The notes under the pieces were generated by a model that did not search any database, was not told where the DNA came from, and was given only the letters and a program-made list of their open reading frames with translations. Made by a program: the position numbers and the translations under genes. Shown piece after piece: positions 16,092 through 22,147 of a DNA stretch of 47,256 nt. The stretch comes from a virus, in IMG/VR virus record IMGVR_UViG_3300044712_000335, positions 1-47,256 of that record. The stretch is one strand, 5' to 3'. Numbering within the stretch: position 1 is the stretch's first letter; the number at the start of each line of letters is the position of its first letter.

Positions 16092-16286
16092 TTAGCAACA
16101 AATACCATTACCAATTCCGACTATTTTGCCTTGTGCTACATATTCACCAGATAATGTTTCGATTGTGCCCTTTTCGTCCATTGTCAACTCCTCGTCAAGT
16201 TCAGCCATGAATACGATAATGTAATCATCGTCCTGCCTTGTTTTGCCTGTCATTGAATAGGGATTGAATGATATTTTATGGCACAT
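16092..16286 (-). CDS. Unknown protein (64 aa)
   Basis: A 64-residue protein. It begins MCHKISFNPYSMTGKTRQDD and continues with the strand DYIIVFMAELDEELTM. It ends in Cys-Cys. Ribosome site GAGGAGATAAAACA. No family is recognised. Confidence 0.6.
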   Translation of the reverse strand: MCHKISFNPYSMTGKTRQDDDYIIVFMAELDEELTMDEKGTIETLSGEYVAQGKIVGIGNGICC

Positions 16287-16290
16287 TGTT

Positions 16291-16431
16291 TTATCTCCTC
16301 AATTCCGCTTTAATTTGCGCTTTTGCTTCTGCATATGTGATTTTTCCAGTTTCCGCTTCATACATAATATCGCTGATAACTTTGAAAGATTCATACACCC
16401 AGATTTCGGCACTTGTTTCTTTAATAGTCAT
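16291..16431 (-). CDS. Small helical protein (46 aa)
   Basis: A 46-residue helical protein (MTIKETSAEIWVYESFKVIS at its start). Ribosome site AAAGGAGAATAAAACA. Its closing codons (GAG GAG ATA) also form the ribosome site of the next gene, as is common in tightly packed operons. Confidence 0.6.
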   Translation of the reverse strand: MTIKETSAEIWVYESFKVISDIMYEAETGKITYAEAKAQIKAELRR

Positions 16432-16455
16432 TGTTTTATTCTCCTTTATTTTTGT

Positions 16456-16713
16456 TTAGTCCTTAATTATTCTGCATAATCCAAAATATGGCATACGAGT
16501 ATTGATTGTCAAAATATAATTGTCCGCACAAGGATAAACTTCATCATTTGTTCCCCAAGGTATACCATCATAAATATCTTGTTCAGATTCTTTTCCATAA
16601 TCCCATTGCTTCAAATATTCAAATAATGCGCCTATTCCCTGTTCATTGTAGATTTGTTCCGGTTCTTCTGTTTCATCACTTGATTGGATAAAAACAATAT
16701 TTGCGTATTTCAT
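16456..16713 (-). CDS. Unknown acidic protein (85 aa)
   Basis: An 85-residue acidic protein (MKYANIVFIQSSDETEEPEQ at its start). A strand, a helix (GIGALFEYLKQWDYGKE) and a final strand (YILTINTRM) suggest a compact alpha/beta fold. ATGA overlap with the preceding gene. No function is recognised. Confidence 0.6.
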   Translation of the reverse strand: MKYANIVFIQSSDETEEPEQIYNEQGIGALFEYLKQWDYGKESEQDIYDGIPWGTNDEVYPCADNYILTINTRMPYFGLCRIIKD

Positions 16714-16835
16714 ATAATGACCTCCACTAATTCATATGCCTTGCGCTGATCAGTTGTTTTAAGAATGAGATTGCCTTTTTCATCGTTGACCTCATACCAG
16801 ACTTTTCCGTTTAGGACATAAGCGAAAATTGACAT
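16710..16835 (-). CDS. Small protein (41 aa) behind a structured leader
   Basis: A 41-residue protein (MSIFAYVLNGKVWYEVNDEK at its start) made of three strands and one helix. The ATG at 16835 is used because GGAGTGAAATCT precedes it; a longer frame to 16943 would run through the structured element at 16861-16982. This gene is the one most directly affected by that element. Confidence 0.6.
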   Translation of the reverse strand: MSIFAYVLNGKVWYEVNDEKGNLILKTTDQRKAYELVEVII

Positions 16836-16860
16836 AGATTTCACTCCTTTATTTTTATTT

Positions 16861-16982
16861 GGAGATATACTCTCCATATTGCCCACATTACCGGATTCCG
16901 TCTCTGACGATTGATTCCGTATATCACAATGTAGGAATCTCACCTACTTGTTACTTGTGGGCAATATGCGGAATATATCCGC
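16861..16982 (-). ncRNA. Structured intercistronic RNA element (possible riboswitch or regulator)
   Basis: Four helices are perfect: a 13-bp closing helix (16956-16968 with 16875-16887, CATATTGCCCACA type), GCGGA/TCCGC just outside it (16968-16982), GGAGA/TCTCC on the other side (16861-16875), and GTAGG/CCTAC inside (16931-16947). Two copies of GGAATC inside the loop can each pair with GATTCC in the inner hairpin. It fills the 152-base gap between genes 16988 and 16710. No known riboswitch consensus was recognised. Because the dyads are symmetrical, a DNA-level role is also possible. Confidence 0.65.
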
Positions 16983-16987
16983 AAGAA

Positions 16988-17272
16988 TTAATAGCTATAA
17001 TCTACTACTGTATCGGATGATGGTGTAATGTGCATATACTTGACTACCCCGGTATCCTTGTCGATAAAAGCAAATCCTGCTGTAAAAATGAAAGTGTTTT
17101 TCGATACGATCTTCAAACCCCAACCATCATACTTATAAAACAATTCTTTGCAATAATCCCATGCCTTTTCTTTTTTGGATGAAAAACTTCCATAGGCATC
17201 ACGCAAGTTGTACATTTCAGACTTTTCCCAAAACTTGATATTGTTTTTTGCAGTAGATTCTGAACGTGTCAT
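16988..17272 (-). CDS. Unknown protein (94 aa)
   Basis: A 94-residue protein. A basic helical start (TRSESTAKNNIKFWEKSEMY) is followed by a sheet (LKIVSKNTFIFTAGFAFIDK). The ATG at 17272 follows GGAGAAAAACAA. It is the first gene after the second hammerhead (17301-17352). Confidence 0.6.
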   Translation of the reverse strand: MTRSESTAKNNIKFWEKSEMYNLRDAYGSFSSKKEKAWDYCKELFYKYDGWGLKIVSKNTFIFTAGFAFIDKDTGVVKYMHITPSSDTVVDYSY

Positions 17273-17300
17273 TTGTTTTTCTCCTTTACTTATTTGTTTA

Positions 17301-17352
17301 ATCCTCATCAGTACAGCTTTTAACTGTAGACGCTCATAAGAGCGTTTCGGAT
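17301..17352 (-). ncRNA. Hammerhead ribozyme, type II (stem II open), consensus
   Basis: Read on the minus strand: ATCC, GAA, ACGCTC-TTAT-GAGCGT (stem III, 6 bp), C (cleavage base), TACAG-loop-CTGTA (stem I, 5 bp), CTGATGA (core), GGAT. ATCC and GGAT close stem II (4 bp, with the expected G10.1-C11.1 pair). Every conserved nucleotide of the hammerhead consensus is present. Cleavage is predicted after position 17329. The element begins one base after the stop codon of the gene at 17354-17737. Confidence 0.93.
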
Positions 17353-17353
17353 T

Positions 17354-17737
17354 TTATTGTTTTTCATCCTCTACCAACACTTTACCGACTTTTTCAATTT
17401 GAGAACGCAACCCAACAAGATAATCTTTTTTATTTGAATATTCTGTAGATTCTCCTGTGGATTTACCATTCCATGTTACGATTGTATATCCTGTACAATC
17501 CGACCACCTGAAATCGTAGATTACACGAAACAAGGATTCCTCATGGTAAAAGTCATTTGTTCCAATTCCGCAAATGGTAATGATTGCTTTAGATTTGCCT
17601 TTTGTCCACTTCGCGATCTCATCAACCAAATCCAAAAGCAAAGCCTTGTCATAGTTGAAGAAAAACATTTTACTGCGTTCAATACGATATCCGTTCTCTT
17701 CTGTTTCGATCATGATTTTAATACTTGAATGTTTCAT
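17354..17737 (-). CDS. Unknown protein, first gene of minus operon (127 aa)
   Basis: A 127-residue alpha/beta protein: MKHSSIKIMIETEENGYRIE, a helix (KALLLDLVDEIAKWTKGKSK), and strands with a DFRWSDCTGYTIVTW run. Ribosome site GAAAGGAAACAAGACT. It is transcribed from 17785-17813 and followed at once by a hammerhead ribozyme, so cleavage would leave this message with a ribozyme half at its 3' end. No family is recognised. Confidence 0.65.
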   Translation of the reverse strand: MKHSSIKIMIETEENGYRIERSKMFFFNYDKALLLDLVDEIAKWTKGKSKAIITICGIGTNDFYHEESLFRVIYDFRWSDCTGYTIVTWNGKSTGESTEYSNKKDYLVGLRSQIEKVGKVLVEDEKQ

Positions 17738-17784
17738 AGTCTTGTTTCCTTTCTATTTTATTGTGTTTCCTTGTCTGTGATTTA

Positions 17785-17813
17785 AGAATAGTCCTATCAA
17801 TGCCATATGTCAA
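17785..17813 (-). promoter_or_regulatory. Sigma-A-type promoter of the minus-strand operon
   Basis: On the minus strand TTGACA (17813-17808), a 17-base spacer and TATTCT (17790-17785). It drives the operon running leftward to 14868 and diverges from 17885. Confidence 0.85.
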
Positions 17814-17884
17814 GCGATTTTTGAAAAGATTTTAAAAGAATTTTTAGACGGATAAAACCGATAAAATGTAGCTACGTTTCATCA

Positions 17885-17893
17885 TGCTATAAT
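17885..17893 (+). promoter_or_regulatory. Extended -10 promoter upstream of AT tract
   Basis: TGCTATAAT, identical to the elements at 4955 and 30390, with no -35 box. It would transcribe the AT tract and the gene at 18053, opposite to the promoter at 17785. Confidence 0.45.
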
Positions 17894-17936
17894 AGGATAT
17901 AAAGGATAACCACTTGAAAAGCCAATTCGCCTATCC

Positions 17937-18046
17937 CCATATACTACTATAACTATTTATAATATTCTATACTAATATATATAGTTATAAACATTATTAT
18001 ATTATTATTATTCTATTATTATATATACATATATATATGTAAAGGA
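17937..18046. repeat. Extreme AT tract with inverted repeat; origin candidate
   Basis: About 110 bases contain almost only A and T, with long ATT and TA runs. TATAACTAT (17948-17956) and ATAGTTATA (17981-17989) are perfect 9-base inverted arms. It lies between two divergent transcription units, where an easily melted origin or a regulatory region would be expected. No classical DnaA boxes were seen. Confidence 0.5.
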
Positions 18047-18052
18047 TTAAAA

Positions 18053-18577
18053 ATGAAAAAACAATATACGAATAAGAAAACAGAAAACAATACAGAAAAA
18101 CAGAATGATATTGCTATTGTTAAAATAGTTAATATTGATAATGATTTAGATATAATTAAACTTGTTAAACGCTTGAATACTGATATGTCAGATATAACAA
18201 TAGACTCTGTTATGTATAACATATTATTTTATATGGAAAAAAGAATACCATTATGGAAAATATTAGACGAACTACAAATATCTGATAGTCTATATGCTAT
18301 GTTATGCTTAGATAATCAACTATTTCAAGCATGTATAGATAAATTAAAACAGCAATTTTCTGATAGATTAAAGGATAAAACATTATCATCCTACGATATA
18401 GCATCAGATAATATTAAAATGTTTATAGTAAAATCACAGCATCCGGAATTCCGCGATAATTATTTACCGCAAATGCAAGGTATAAGTAATATTACTATCA
18501 ACCTTGATGGTATAGGCGGATTAAACATAAAAGCTGGATTGATCGAACAAGAGCCATTAAAGGATATAACTGAATAA
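18053..18577 (+). CDS. Unknown protein, possible small terminase-like (174 aa)
   Basis: A 174-residue protein coded in very AT-rich DNA, unlike its neighbours. The middle (RIPLWKILDELQISDSLYAM, then LCLDNQLFQACIDKLKQQFS) has the helix-turn-helix spacing of small terminase DNA-binding domains, and the following helical part (SDNIKMFIVKSQHPEFRDNY) resembles the oligomerisation region. The large terminase is 8 kb away, so this remains weak. It could equally be a replication or regulatory factor acting on the adjacent AT tract. Confidence 0.55.
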   Translation: MKKQYTNKKTENNTEKQNDIAIVKIVNIDNDLDIIKLVKRLNTDMSDITIDSVMYNILFYMEKRIPLWKILDELQISDSLYAMLCLDNQLFQACIDKLKQQFSDRLKDKTLSSYDIASDNIKMFIVKSQHPEFRDNYLPQMQGISNITINLDGIGGLNIKAGLIEQEPLKDITE

Positions 18578-18697
18578 TACTATACATATAATAGGATGTC
18601 TCTAGAATGACCTACAATGCGTTTGAATAAAGGTAGTAATGTAATATCATTGCCGGATATGGACGCTTTGCAAGGTCTAGCAAGATATGGCAAGGCA

Positions 18698-18725
18698 TAA
18701 AAAAGAGGACTCTTGCGAATCCTCT
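18698..18725 (-). terminator. Terminator of the gene at 18748
   Basis: On the minus strand AGAGGATT and AGTCCTCT form an 8-bp stem around six bases and are followed by TTTTTT. The region 18578-18700 holds no convincing gene. Confidence 0.75.
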
Positions 18726-18747
18726 AGTTTTATATGTGGGAATGATT

Positions 18748-18966
18748 TTAGACTATCGTGTAACTATGTTTGCGGTCAAACCGCCTTTCGAATCGATCAA
18801 GATAATCCTTGCTACCCCACACACACTCCTGTCTACCGCTTGTAGGGTCACAGGGAATAGCGACAAGATATCCGTATTGCGTCTCGTATAAGTCCCACAA
18901 ATGATCGTTATCAATTGCATAGAGAATAACATTCTGTTCCATCATTTTACTGAACGTGATTTTCAT
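18748..18966 (-). CDS. Unknown protein (72 aa), single-gene unit
   Basis: A 72-residue protein (MKITFSKMMEQNVILYAIDN at its start), with a tryptophan/tyrosine-rich centre and a basic tail (YLDRFERRFDRKHSYTIV). The ATG at 18966 follows AAGGCGG. It is alone on the minus strand, transcribed toward the terminator at 18698, out of the non-coding region at 18967-19441. The function is unknown. Confidence 0.6.
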   Translation of the reverse strand: MKITFSKMMEQNVILYAIDNDHLWDLYETQYGYLVAIPCDPTSGRQECVWGSKDYLDRFERRFDRKHSYTIV

Positions 18967-19240
18967 AATCGTACCGCCTTCCAATTGTGTATCGTTTGTT
19001 CGTGCCTTAAGACTATCACGCCATTGACAGCCTTGCAATATGCACTATGCATAATCTTTATTGGTGATGCTTGTGCATGATGTACATATGTAGTATGCAA
19101 AACAGCTATTTTGTCTAATACGATATGATATGACATGGAATGAGCGATCAGACGATGATATGCAAGGGCATGCTATGGCATAGGCTCATGCTGTGCTTAT
19201 ATGTAGTGATATATAATTATTATTACATTATAGTGCCGGT

Positions 19241-19264
19241 GGGCGGGTAGGTCGGTTGGGTGGG
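19241..19264 (+). other. G-quadruplex motif
   Basis: Four GGG runs (19241, 19245, 19258, 19262) with loops of 1, 10 and 1 bases, in a genome that is AT-rich overall. Two GG pairs in the long loop could extend or shift the register. The complementary strand is C-rich. Confidence 0.7.
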
Positions 19265-19297
19265 TACGTCCTATTCTGTATGGTATTAAGCAATTTC

Positions 19298-19356
19298 AGT
19301 TTTTTTCTACAAAAGAATATCAACATAAAGTTTTTTTACAAAAGAAATATCCAACA
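19298..19356. repeat. Two 28-base direct repeats, 31-base period
   Basis: The copies at 19298-19325 and 19329-19356 share AGTTTTTTT, ACAAAAGAA and TATC(C)AACA with small indels. The 31-base period is close to three helical turns, which suits two protein molecules bound on one face of the DNA. Confidence 0.7.
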
Positions 19357-19388
19357 AATTATCCATATCATATCGCATCATATTTCTA

Positions 19389-19417
19389 TTTACAAACCAC
19401 GGAATATATGGTAGTAT
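19389..19417 (+). promoter_or_regulatory. Promoter of the 19442 operon
   Basis: TTTACA (19389-19394), a 17-base spacer and TAGTAT (19412-19417), 25 bases upstream of the first start codon of the plus-strand unit. Confidence 0.65.
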
Positions 19418-19441
19418 GTAAGAAAAAGGAGGTAGTCTGAC

Positions 19442-19606
19442 ATGGATACAATAAATATTACTCCTGCTTTTATGGTAAGGGATGATAATGGAGAAATGGT
19501 GGGCATGTATAAGATGCCAACACCGGTGATGGATGATTTAATAGCACAGAGCCAAGCTTACATAAGAATTATGGAAATCGTAATGGAAAAGGAATTCATA
19601 GATTAA
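19442..19606 (+). CDS. Unknown peptide (54 aa)
   Basis: A 54-residue methionine-rich protein (MDTINITPAFMVRDDNGEMV at its start) with an AAAGGAGGTAG ribosome site. Short but placed between a promoter and further genes that share the same ribosome-site style (AGGAGGTAGG), so it is accepted as real. No family. Confidence 0.6.
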   Translation: MDTINITPAFMVRDDNGEMVGMYKMPTPVMDDLIAQSQAYIRIMEIVMEKEFID

Positions 19607-19622
19607 AAGGAGGTAGGGGAAA

Positions 19623-19796
19623 ATGACAATGGATAAAGCAATAAGGATGTTGACAAACTACTCTGTTCTTTTATCTACACAAGATGAACCTTATGACAGA
19701 GAAATGGGAGAAGCTATTGATATTTTGCTAAAAGAATATAGGAAAGCTAATCAATACAGGTCATGGACGATTTCACCGGAGGAAATGGGGAGGTAG
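19623..19796 (+). CDS. Unknown helical peptide (57 aa)
   Basis: A 57-residue acidic helical protein (MTMDKAIRMLTNYSVLLSTQ at its start) with ribosome site AAAGGAGGTAGGGG. The pattern D-K-A-I-R-M-L ... A-I-D-I-L-L-K-E-Y is a helical hairpin common in small phage proteins. No function is recognised. Confidence 0.6.
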   Translation: MTMDKAIRMLTNYSVLLSTQDEPYDREMGEAIDILLKEYRKANQYRSWTISPEEMGR

Positions 19797-19799
19797 GGT

Positions 19800-19994
19800 A
19801 TGAGCGATAGAAGCAGTTCAAGTAGTAGTGGTATTGGATTGGGTGGACTAATTTTCTTGTTATTCTTGGCACTAAAGTTGACAAGGGTTATTGATTGGTC
19901 ATGGTGGTGGATTACTGCACCTTTGTGGATTCCGGCAGGGATTATCGTTATCGTACTGATTATAGCTGGGATTATAGTTATTTTCAAGGATTAA
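19800..19994 (+). CDS. Two-span membrane protein (64 aa)
   Basis: A 64-residue protein: a Ser-rich start (SDRSSSSSSG), then two membrane segments (about 12-28 and 38-60). The first-gene ribosome site GGGGAGGTAGGG precedes it. The tryptophan-rich turn WSWWWIT suggests interfacial anchoring. The function is unknown. Confidence 0.65.
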   Translation: MSDRSSSSSSGIGLGGLIFLLFLALKLTRVIDWSWWWITAPLWIPAGIIVIVLIIAGIIVIFKD

Positions 19995-20006
19995 GGAGGT
20001 AGGGAT

Positions 20007-20510
20007 ATGCCACAATGGTTATGGTTTATTCTGGGATGTGCGATAGTTTTTCTAACACCGCTGATAATTTATGCAATAGTCATGGATGTCATAAGTGATT
20101 GCAGCAAAGGAAAGGAAAAGAAGATGAAGAAAGAAGAACCGGAAATGGTTGAGTACGATGTTTTTGCCAAGTTTAGGGATGATTTGTATAGGCAGATCAA
20201 GTATGCTAGGTCAGATGCATCGGAATTGTATGATAATTTCAAGAATCACATCAACAAACCATCATTTCCTACAGCATCAGAAGCAAGGGTATTGGCATTG
20301 CATGGCAAGGATAGCAAGGATTGGCAGGATTACAAGCGTGAAATGGAGATTATTGAGCGAGAAATAAACAAATCAATTTCTGCAGGCTTTAAATTCATTG
20401 ATGTTGATTTTTTTGTTTGCAGTTTAACCGATGATAAGCTTGTTGGAATGGGATATAAAGTGGAAAACAAAAGCACAGAACTTCAAACAATAACAAGGAT
20501 TTCTTGGTAA
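20007..20510 (+). CDS. Membrane-anchored unknown protein (167 aa)
   Basis: A 167-residue protein with one N-terminal membrane segment (PQWLWFILGCAIVFLTPLII), a lysine-rich linker, and a soluble helical domain. An internal ATG at 20124 preceded by GGAAAGGAAAAGAAG could make a soluble 128-residue form. It follows the membrane protein at 19800. No family is recognised. Confidence 0.6.
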   Translation: MPQWLWFILGCAIVFLTPLIIYAIVMDVISDCSKGKEKKMKKEEPEMVEYDVFAKFRDDLYRQIKYARSDASELYDNFKNHINKPSFPTASEARVLALHGKDSKDWQDYKREMEIIEREINKSISAGFKFIDVDFFVCSLTDDKLVGMGYKVENKSTELQTITRISW

Positions 20511-20511
20511 T

Positions 20512-20568
20512 CCCTATCGGTTATAAATACTGCCCAATTACCCTTGGTTATACCCTATTGGTTATAAA
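20512..20568 (+). repeat. Three direct repeats, possible operator or iteron
   Basis: CCCTATCGGTTATAAA (20512-20527) and CCCTATTGGTTATAAA (20553-20568) differ at one base. A third partial copy, CCCTTGGTTATA (20541-20552), lies between them. They begin just after the stop at 20510 and lie upstream of the 20654 gene. Confidence 0.65.
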
Positions 20569-20653
20569 AATGTGTAGCAAAAGCAGTTTGAGGGTCGACA
20601 AAACGTGATGAAACTCACACAATTATTCAAAATAATGTGATAAGGAGGGATAA

Positions 20654-20977
20654 ATGTTAAGAAAACCATACATCTATATCATAATCTTGACGCTGATTGA
20701 TGTGATGTGCACCGGTATTGGCATAAACGGTGGTTTTATCACAGAGGGCAATCCATTATTGCGAGGGTTGTATCAATTTCCGGCAATAGCAGGAATAGCA
20801 ATCGTGATTTTGACAGTGTTTTTCTTGAAATTGGTAGAGGTTGTTGAATCTTGGCTGAAAATACAAGGGAAAGGCGGTTGGATTTGTCCTGTTTTATGGG
20901 TAGTAGTTGCGATAAAAGTAGGTGTGATAATTTGTCACCTGTACTGGATAACATTAGCATTGAAAGGAGCATTATGA
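20654..20977 (+). CDS. DUF5658-like membrane protein (107 aa)
   Basis: A 107-residue protein with three membrane segments. The first part, LTLIDVMCTGIGINGGFITE, then GNPLLRGLYQ, matches the D-x-x-x-T ... G ... E(G/A)NPL pattern of DUF5658. This family is found in bacteria and phages with no assigned reaction. The ribosome site AAGGAGGGATAA precedes the start; a hairpin ending just before it could modulate translation. Confidence 0.65.
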   Translation: MLRKPYIYIIILTLIDVMCTGIGINGGFITEGNPLLRGLYQFPAIAGIAIVILTVFFLKLVEVVESWLKIQGKGGWICPVLWVVVAIKVGVIICHLYWITLALKGAL

Positions 20978-21201
20978 TTGACGCTAAATTCATTAGACAG
21001 AGGATGTTTGACAAAATGACTGATGATGATATGGAGGTTGTAAAGATTATCGACGATGCATTGAGGGCGCATCTTGAATCTGACGAAATGGAATTCTTTA
21101 TCGAAGTTCCGCTTGAAGTGACATCAACTGTTCTGCATTACATCGAAGAATATGGCTACGATGTTTGTACATACGATGGTACTACTATGATATACTGGTA
21201 G
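20974..21201 (+). CDS. Unknown acidic protein (75 aa)
   Basis: A 75-residue acidic helical protein (MIDAKFIRQRMFDKMTDDDM at its start) with a final strand (YDVCTYDGTTMIYW). The ATGA overlap with the membrane protein before it fixes the start at 20974. No function is recognised. Confidence 0.6.
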   Translation: MIDAKFIRQRMFDKMTDDDMEVVKIIDDALRAHLESDEMEFFIEVPLEVTSTVLHYIEEYGYDVCTYDGTTMIYW

Positions 21202-21226
21202 CCATACCTCATATCATGCCATAGGA

Positions 21227-21255
21227 AGCGTCTGCATGACATAGCAGGCGTTTTT
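21227..21255 (+). terminator. Intrinsic terminator
   Basis: AGCGTCTGC and GCAGGCGTT pair over nine positions with two G-U pairs, followed by TTTTTC. It ends the unit that starts at 19389. Confidence 0.75.
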
Positions 21256-21353
21256 CTATATAAAGTGGATATCGGATACCTTTTTATCTTGATATGGCTT
21301 AAATCGCCTTGTAGAGCGTTTCCGATATGCAGGAATATTACTGCGCTATGGTG

Positions 21354-21382
21354 TTGATTTTTTAATGGGATTATGATAAGAT
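21354..21382 (+). promoter_or_regulatory. Promoter for the 21405 unit
   Basis: TTGATT (21354-21359), a 17-base spacer and TAAGAT (21377-21382) with TGA before it, an extended -10. Just upstream, ATATCGGA (21269-21276) and TCCGATAT (21321-21328) are perfect inverted arms. Confidence 0.55.
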
Positions 21383-21404
21383 AAAAGGCAACAGGAGGTA
21401 TCTG

Positions 21405-21737
21405 ATGATCGTGAACAAGAATGGGAAACTACTGCCAACATTGTTCAACAAGAATGTAAGAAGTCCTATTGGGTTCTGTCGATTGCACATGCTGTACATG
21501 AACAAAAGCCTATCCAATAGAAGATGCGGATTTAAGGGTTCAAGCAAAAGGAAGTATTGCAAGCATTACATCGTATTGACAGAAGATGAACGATTCAATG
21601 GATTGACAGAAGAATGTATGGAACAGTGCGCTAGATGGAATGAACATCACATGATGAAGAAGCAGATAGAACAGGAATTGCAGACAGGTAATGTGGAATT
21701 GGCTAAAGCAGAAGCAAGGGAATGGAGTAAGGCATGA
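21405..21737 (+). CDS. Unknown Cys-containing protein (110 aa)
   Basis: A 110-residue protein. The N-terminal half is basic and has cysteines at CRLHM, RRCGFKGSSKRKYCKHY and a following EECMEQCARWNEHH, which could form a zinc-binding His/Cys cluster; the C-terminal half is a charged helix. Ribosome site AGGAGGTATCTG. It overlaps the next gene by ATGA. No function is recognised. Confidence 0.6.
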   Translation: MIVNKNGKLLPTLFNKNVRSPIGFCRLHMLYMNKSLSNRRCGFKGSSKRKYCKHYIVLTEDERFNGLTEECMEQCARWNEHHMMKKQIEQELQTGNVELAKAEAREWSKA

Positions 21738-21877
21738 ATTGTCCACACGAGAATCAGCAAGCAACGGTTACTATGATGGCGCACAATAGCAAGATGATTA
21801 AGATTGTATGCAAAGAATGTGGTGAAGTGCTTGATTGCTTAAAAGTGTATGGGGTAAGTGCAAATGAAAATAGATAA
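21734..21877 (+). CDS. Small zinc-finger peptide (47 aa)
   Basis: A 47-residue frame with MNCPHENQQA at the start and VCKECGEVLDC in the middle; Cys-x2-His and Cys-x2-Cys could bind one zinc. Coupled to the previous gene by ATGA and overlapped by the next. Confidence 0.55.
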   Translation: MNCPHENQQATVTMMAHNSKMIKIVCKECGEVLDCLKVYGVSANENR

Positions 21878-22127
21878 GTTGAAACTAGGGCAACTACTCA
21901 ACTGGATACGATACGATAGTGAAGTAGAATTTGACAATGAAAGCGTGAAGATAACAAGAAAAGCAAAAGATGGTAGCATATTGGAATTTCGACTAAAAGA
22001 AGATAACATGGTAATCATTTATGACAAACCCATGAATGAATCGCACGTTTCCAACCATTGCTTTTATAACTTTTCAGAAGCCTGTGTGTATTTTAACGAA
22101 TTGTGTGCCATACATGATTCAATTTGA
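21864..22127 (+). CDS. Unknown protein (87 aa)
   Basis: An 87-residue protein starting MKIDKLKLGQLLNWIRYDSE; a helix then beta strands (FRLKEDNMVIIYDKP) and a C-terminal Cys/Phe-rich helix. The ATG at 21864 is preferred over GTG at 21858. It overlaps the preceding gene. No family is recognised. Confidence 0.6.
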   Translation: MKIDKLKLGQLLNWIRYDSEVEFDNESVKITRKAKDGSILEFRLKEDNMVIIYDKPMNESHVSNHCFYNFSEACVYFNELCAIHDSI

Positions 22128-22147
22128 CAGATAGGGAGATAATAAAG

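Larger units (their letters stand above)
18967..19441. other. Non-coding region with dyads, G-rich motif and tandem repeat; origin/regulatory candidate
   Basis: No gene is seen in these 475 bases. CGATATGATATG (19121-19132) and CATATCATATCG (19364-19375) are perfect 12-base inverted arms enclosing everything else. Between them are a nested dyad (GCATG/CATGC with CTATG/CATAG, 19168-19191), a G-rich motif (19241-19264) and two 28-base direct repeats (19298, 19329). This density of symmetrical DNA is the strongest in the genome outside the RNA loci and fits a replication origin or packaging/regulatory site. Confidence 0.55.

Noticed and set aside
16903-16909. CTGACGA on the plus strand inside the structured element
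   Set aside because: It matches one part of the hammerhead core, but no GAA core or matching stems are found around it on that strand.
18617-18700. 27-codon frame (MRLNKGSNVISLPDMDALQG start)
   Set aside because: No ribosome site; it overlaps the terminator region of the opposite-strand gene.
20512-20568. CRISPR-like repeat array
   Set aside because: Only three short, unevenly spaced copies, one partial; no spacers of constant length and no cas genes.
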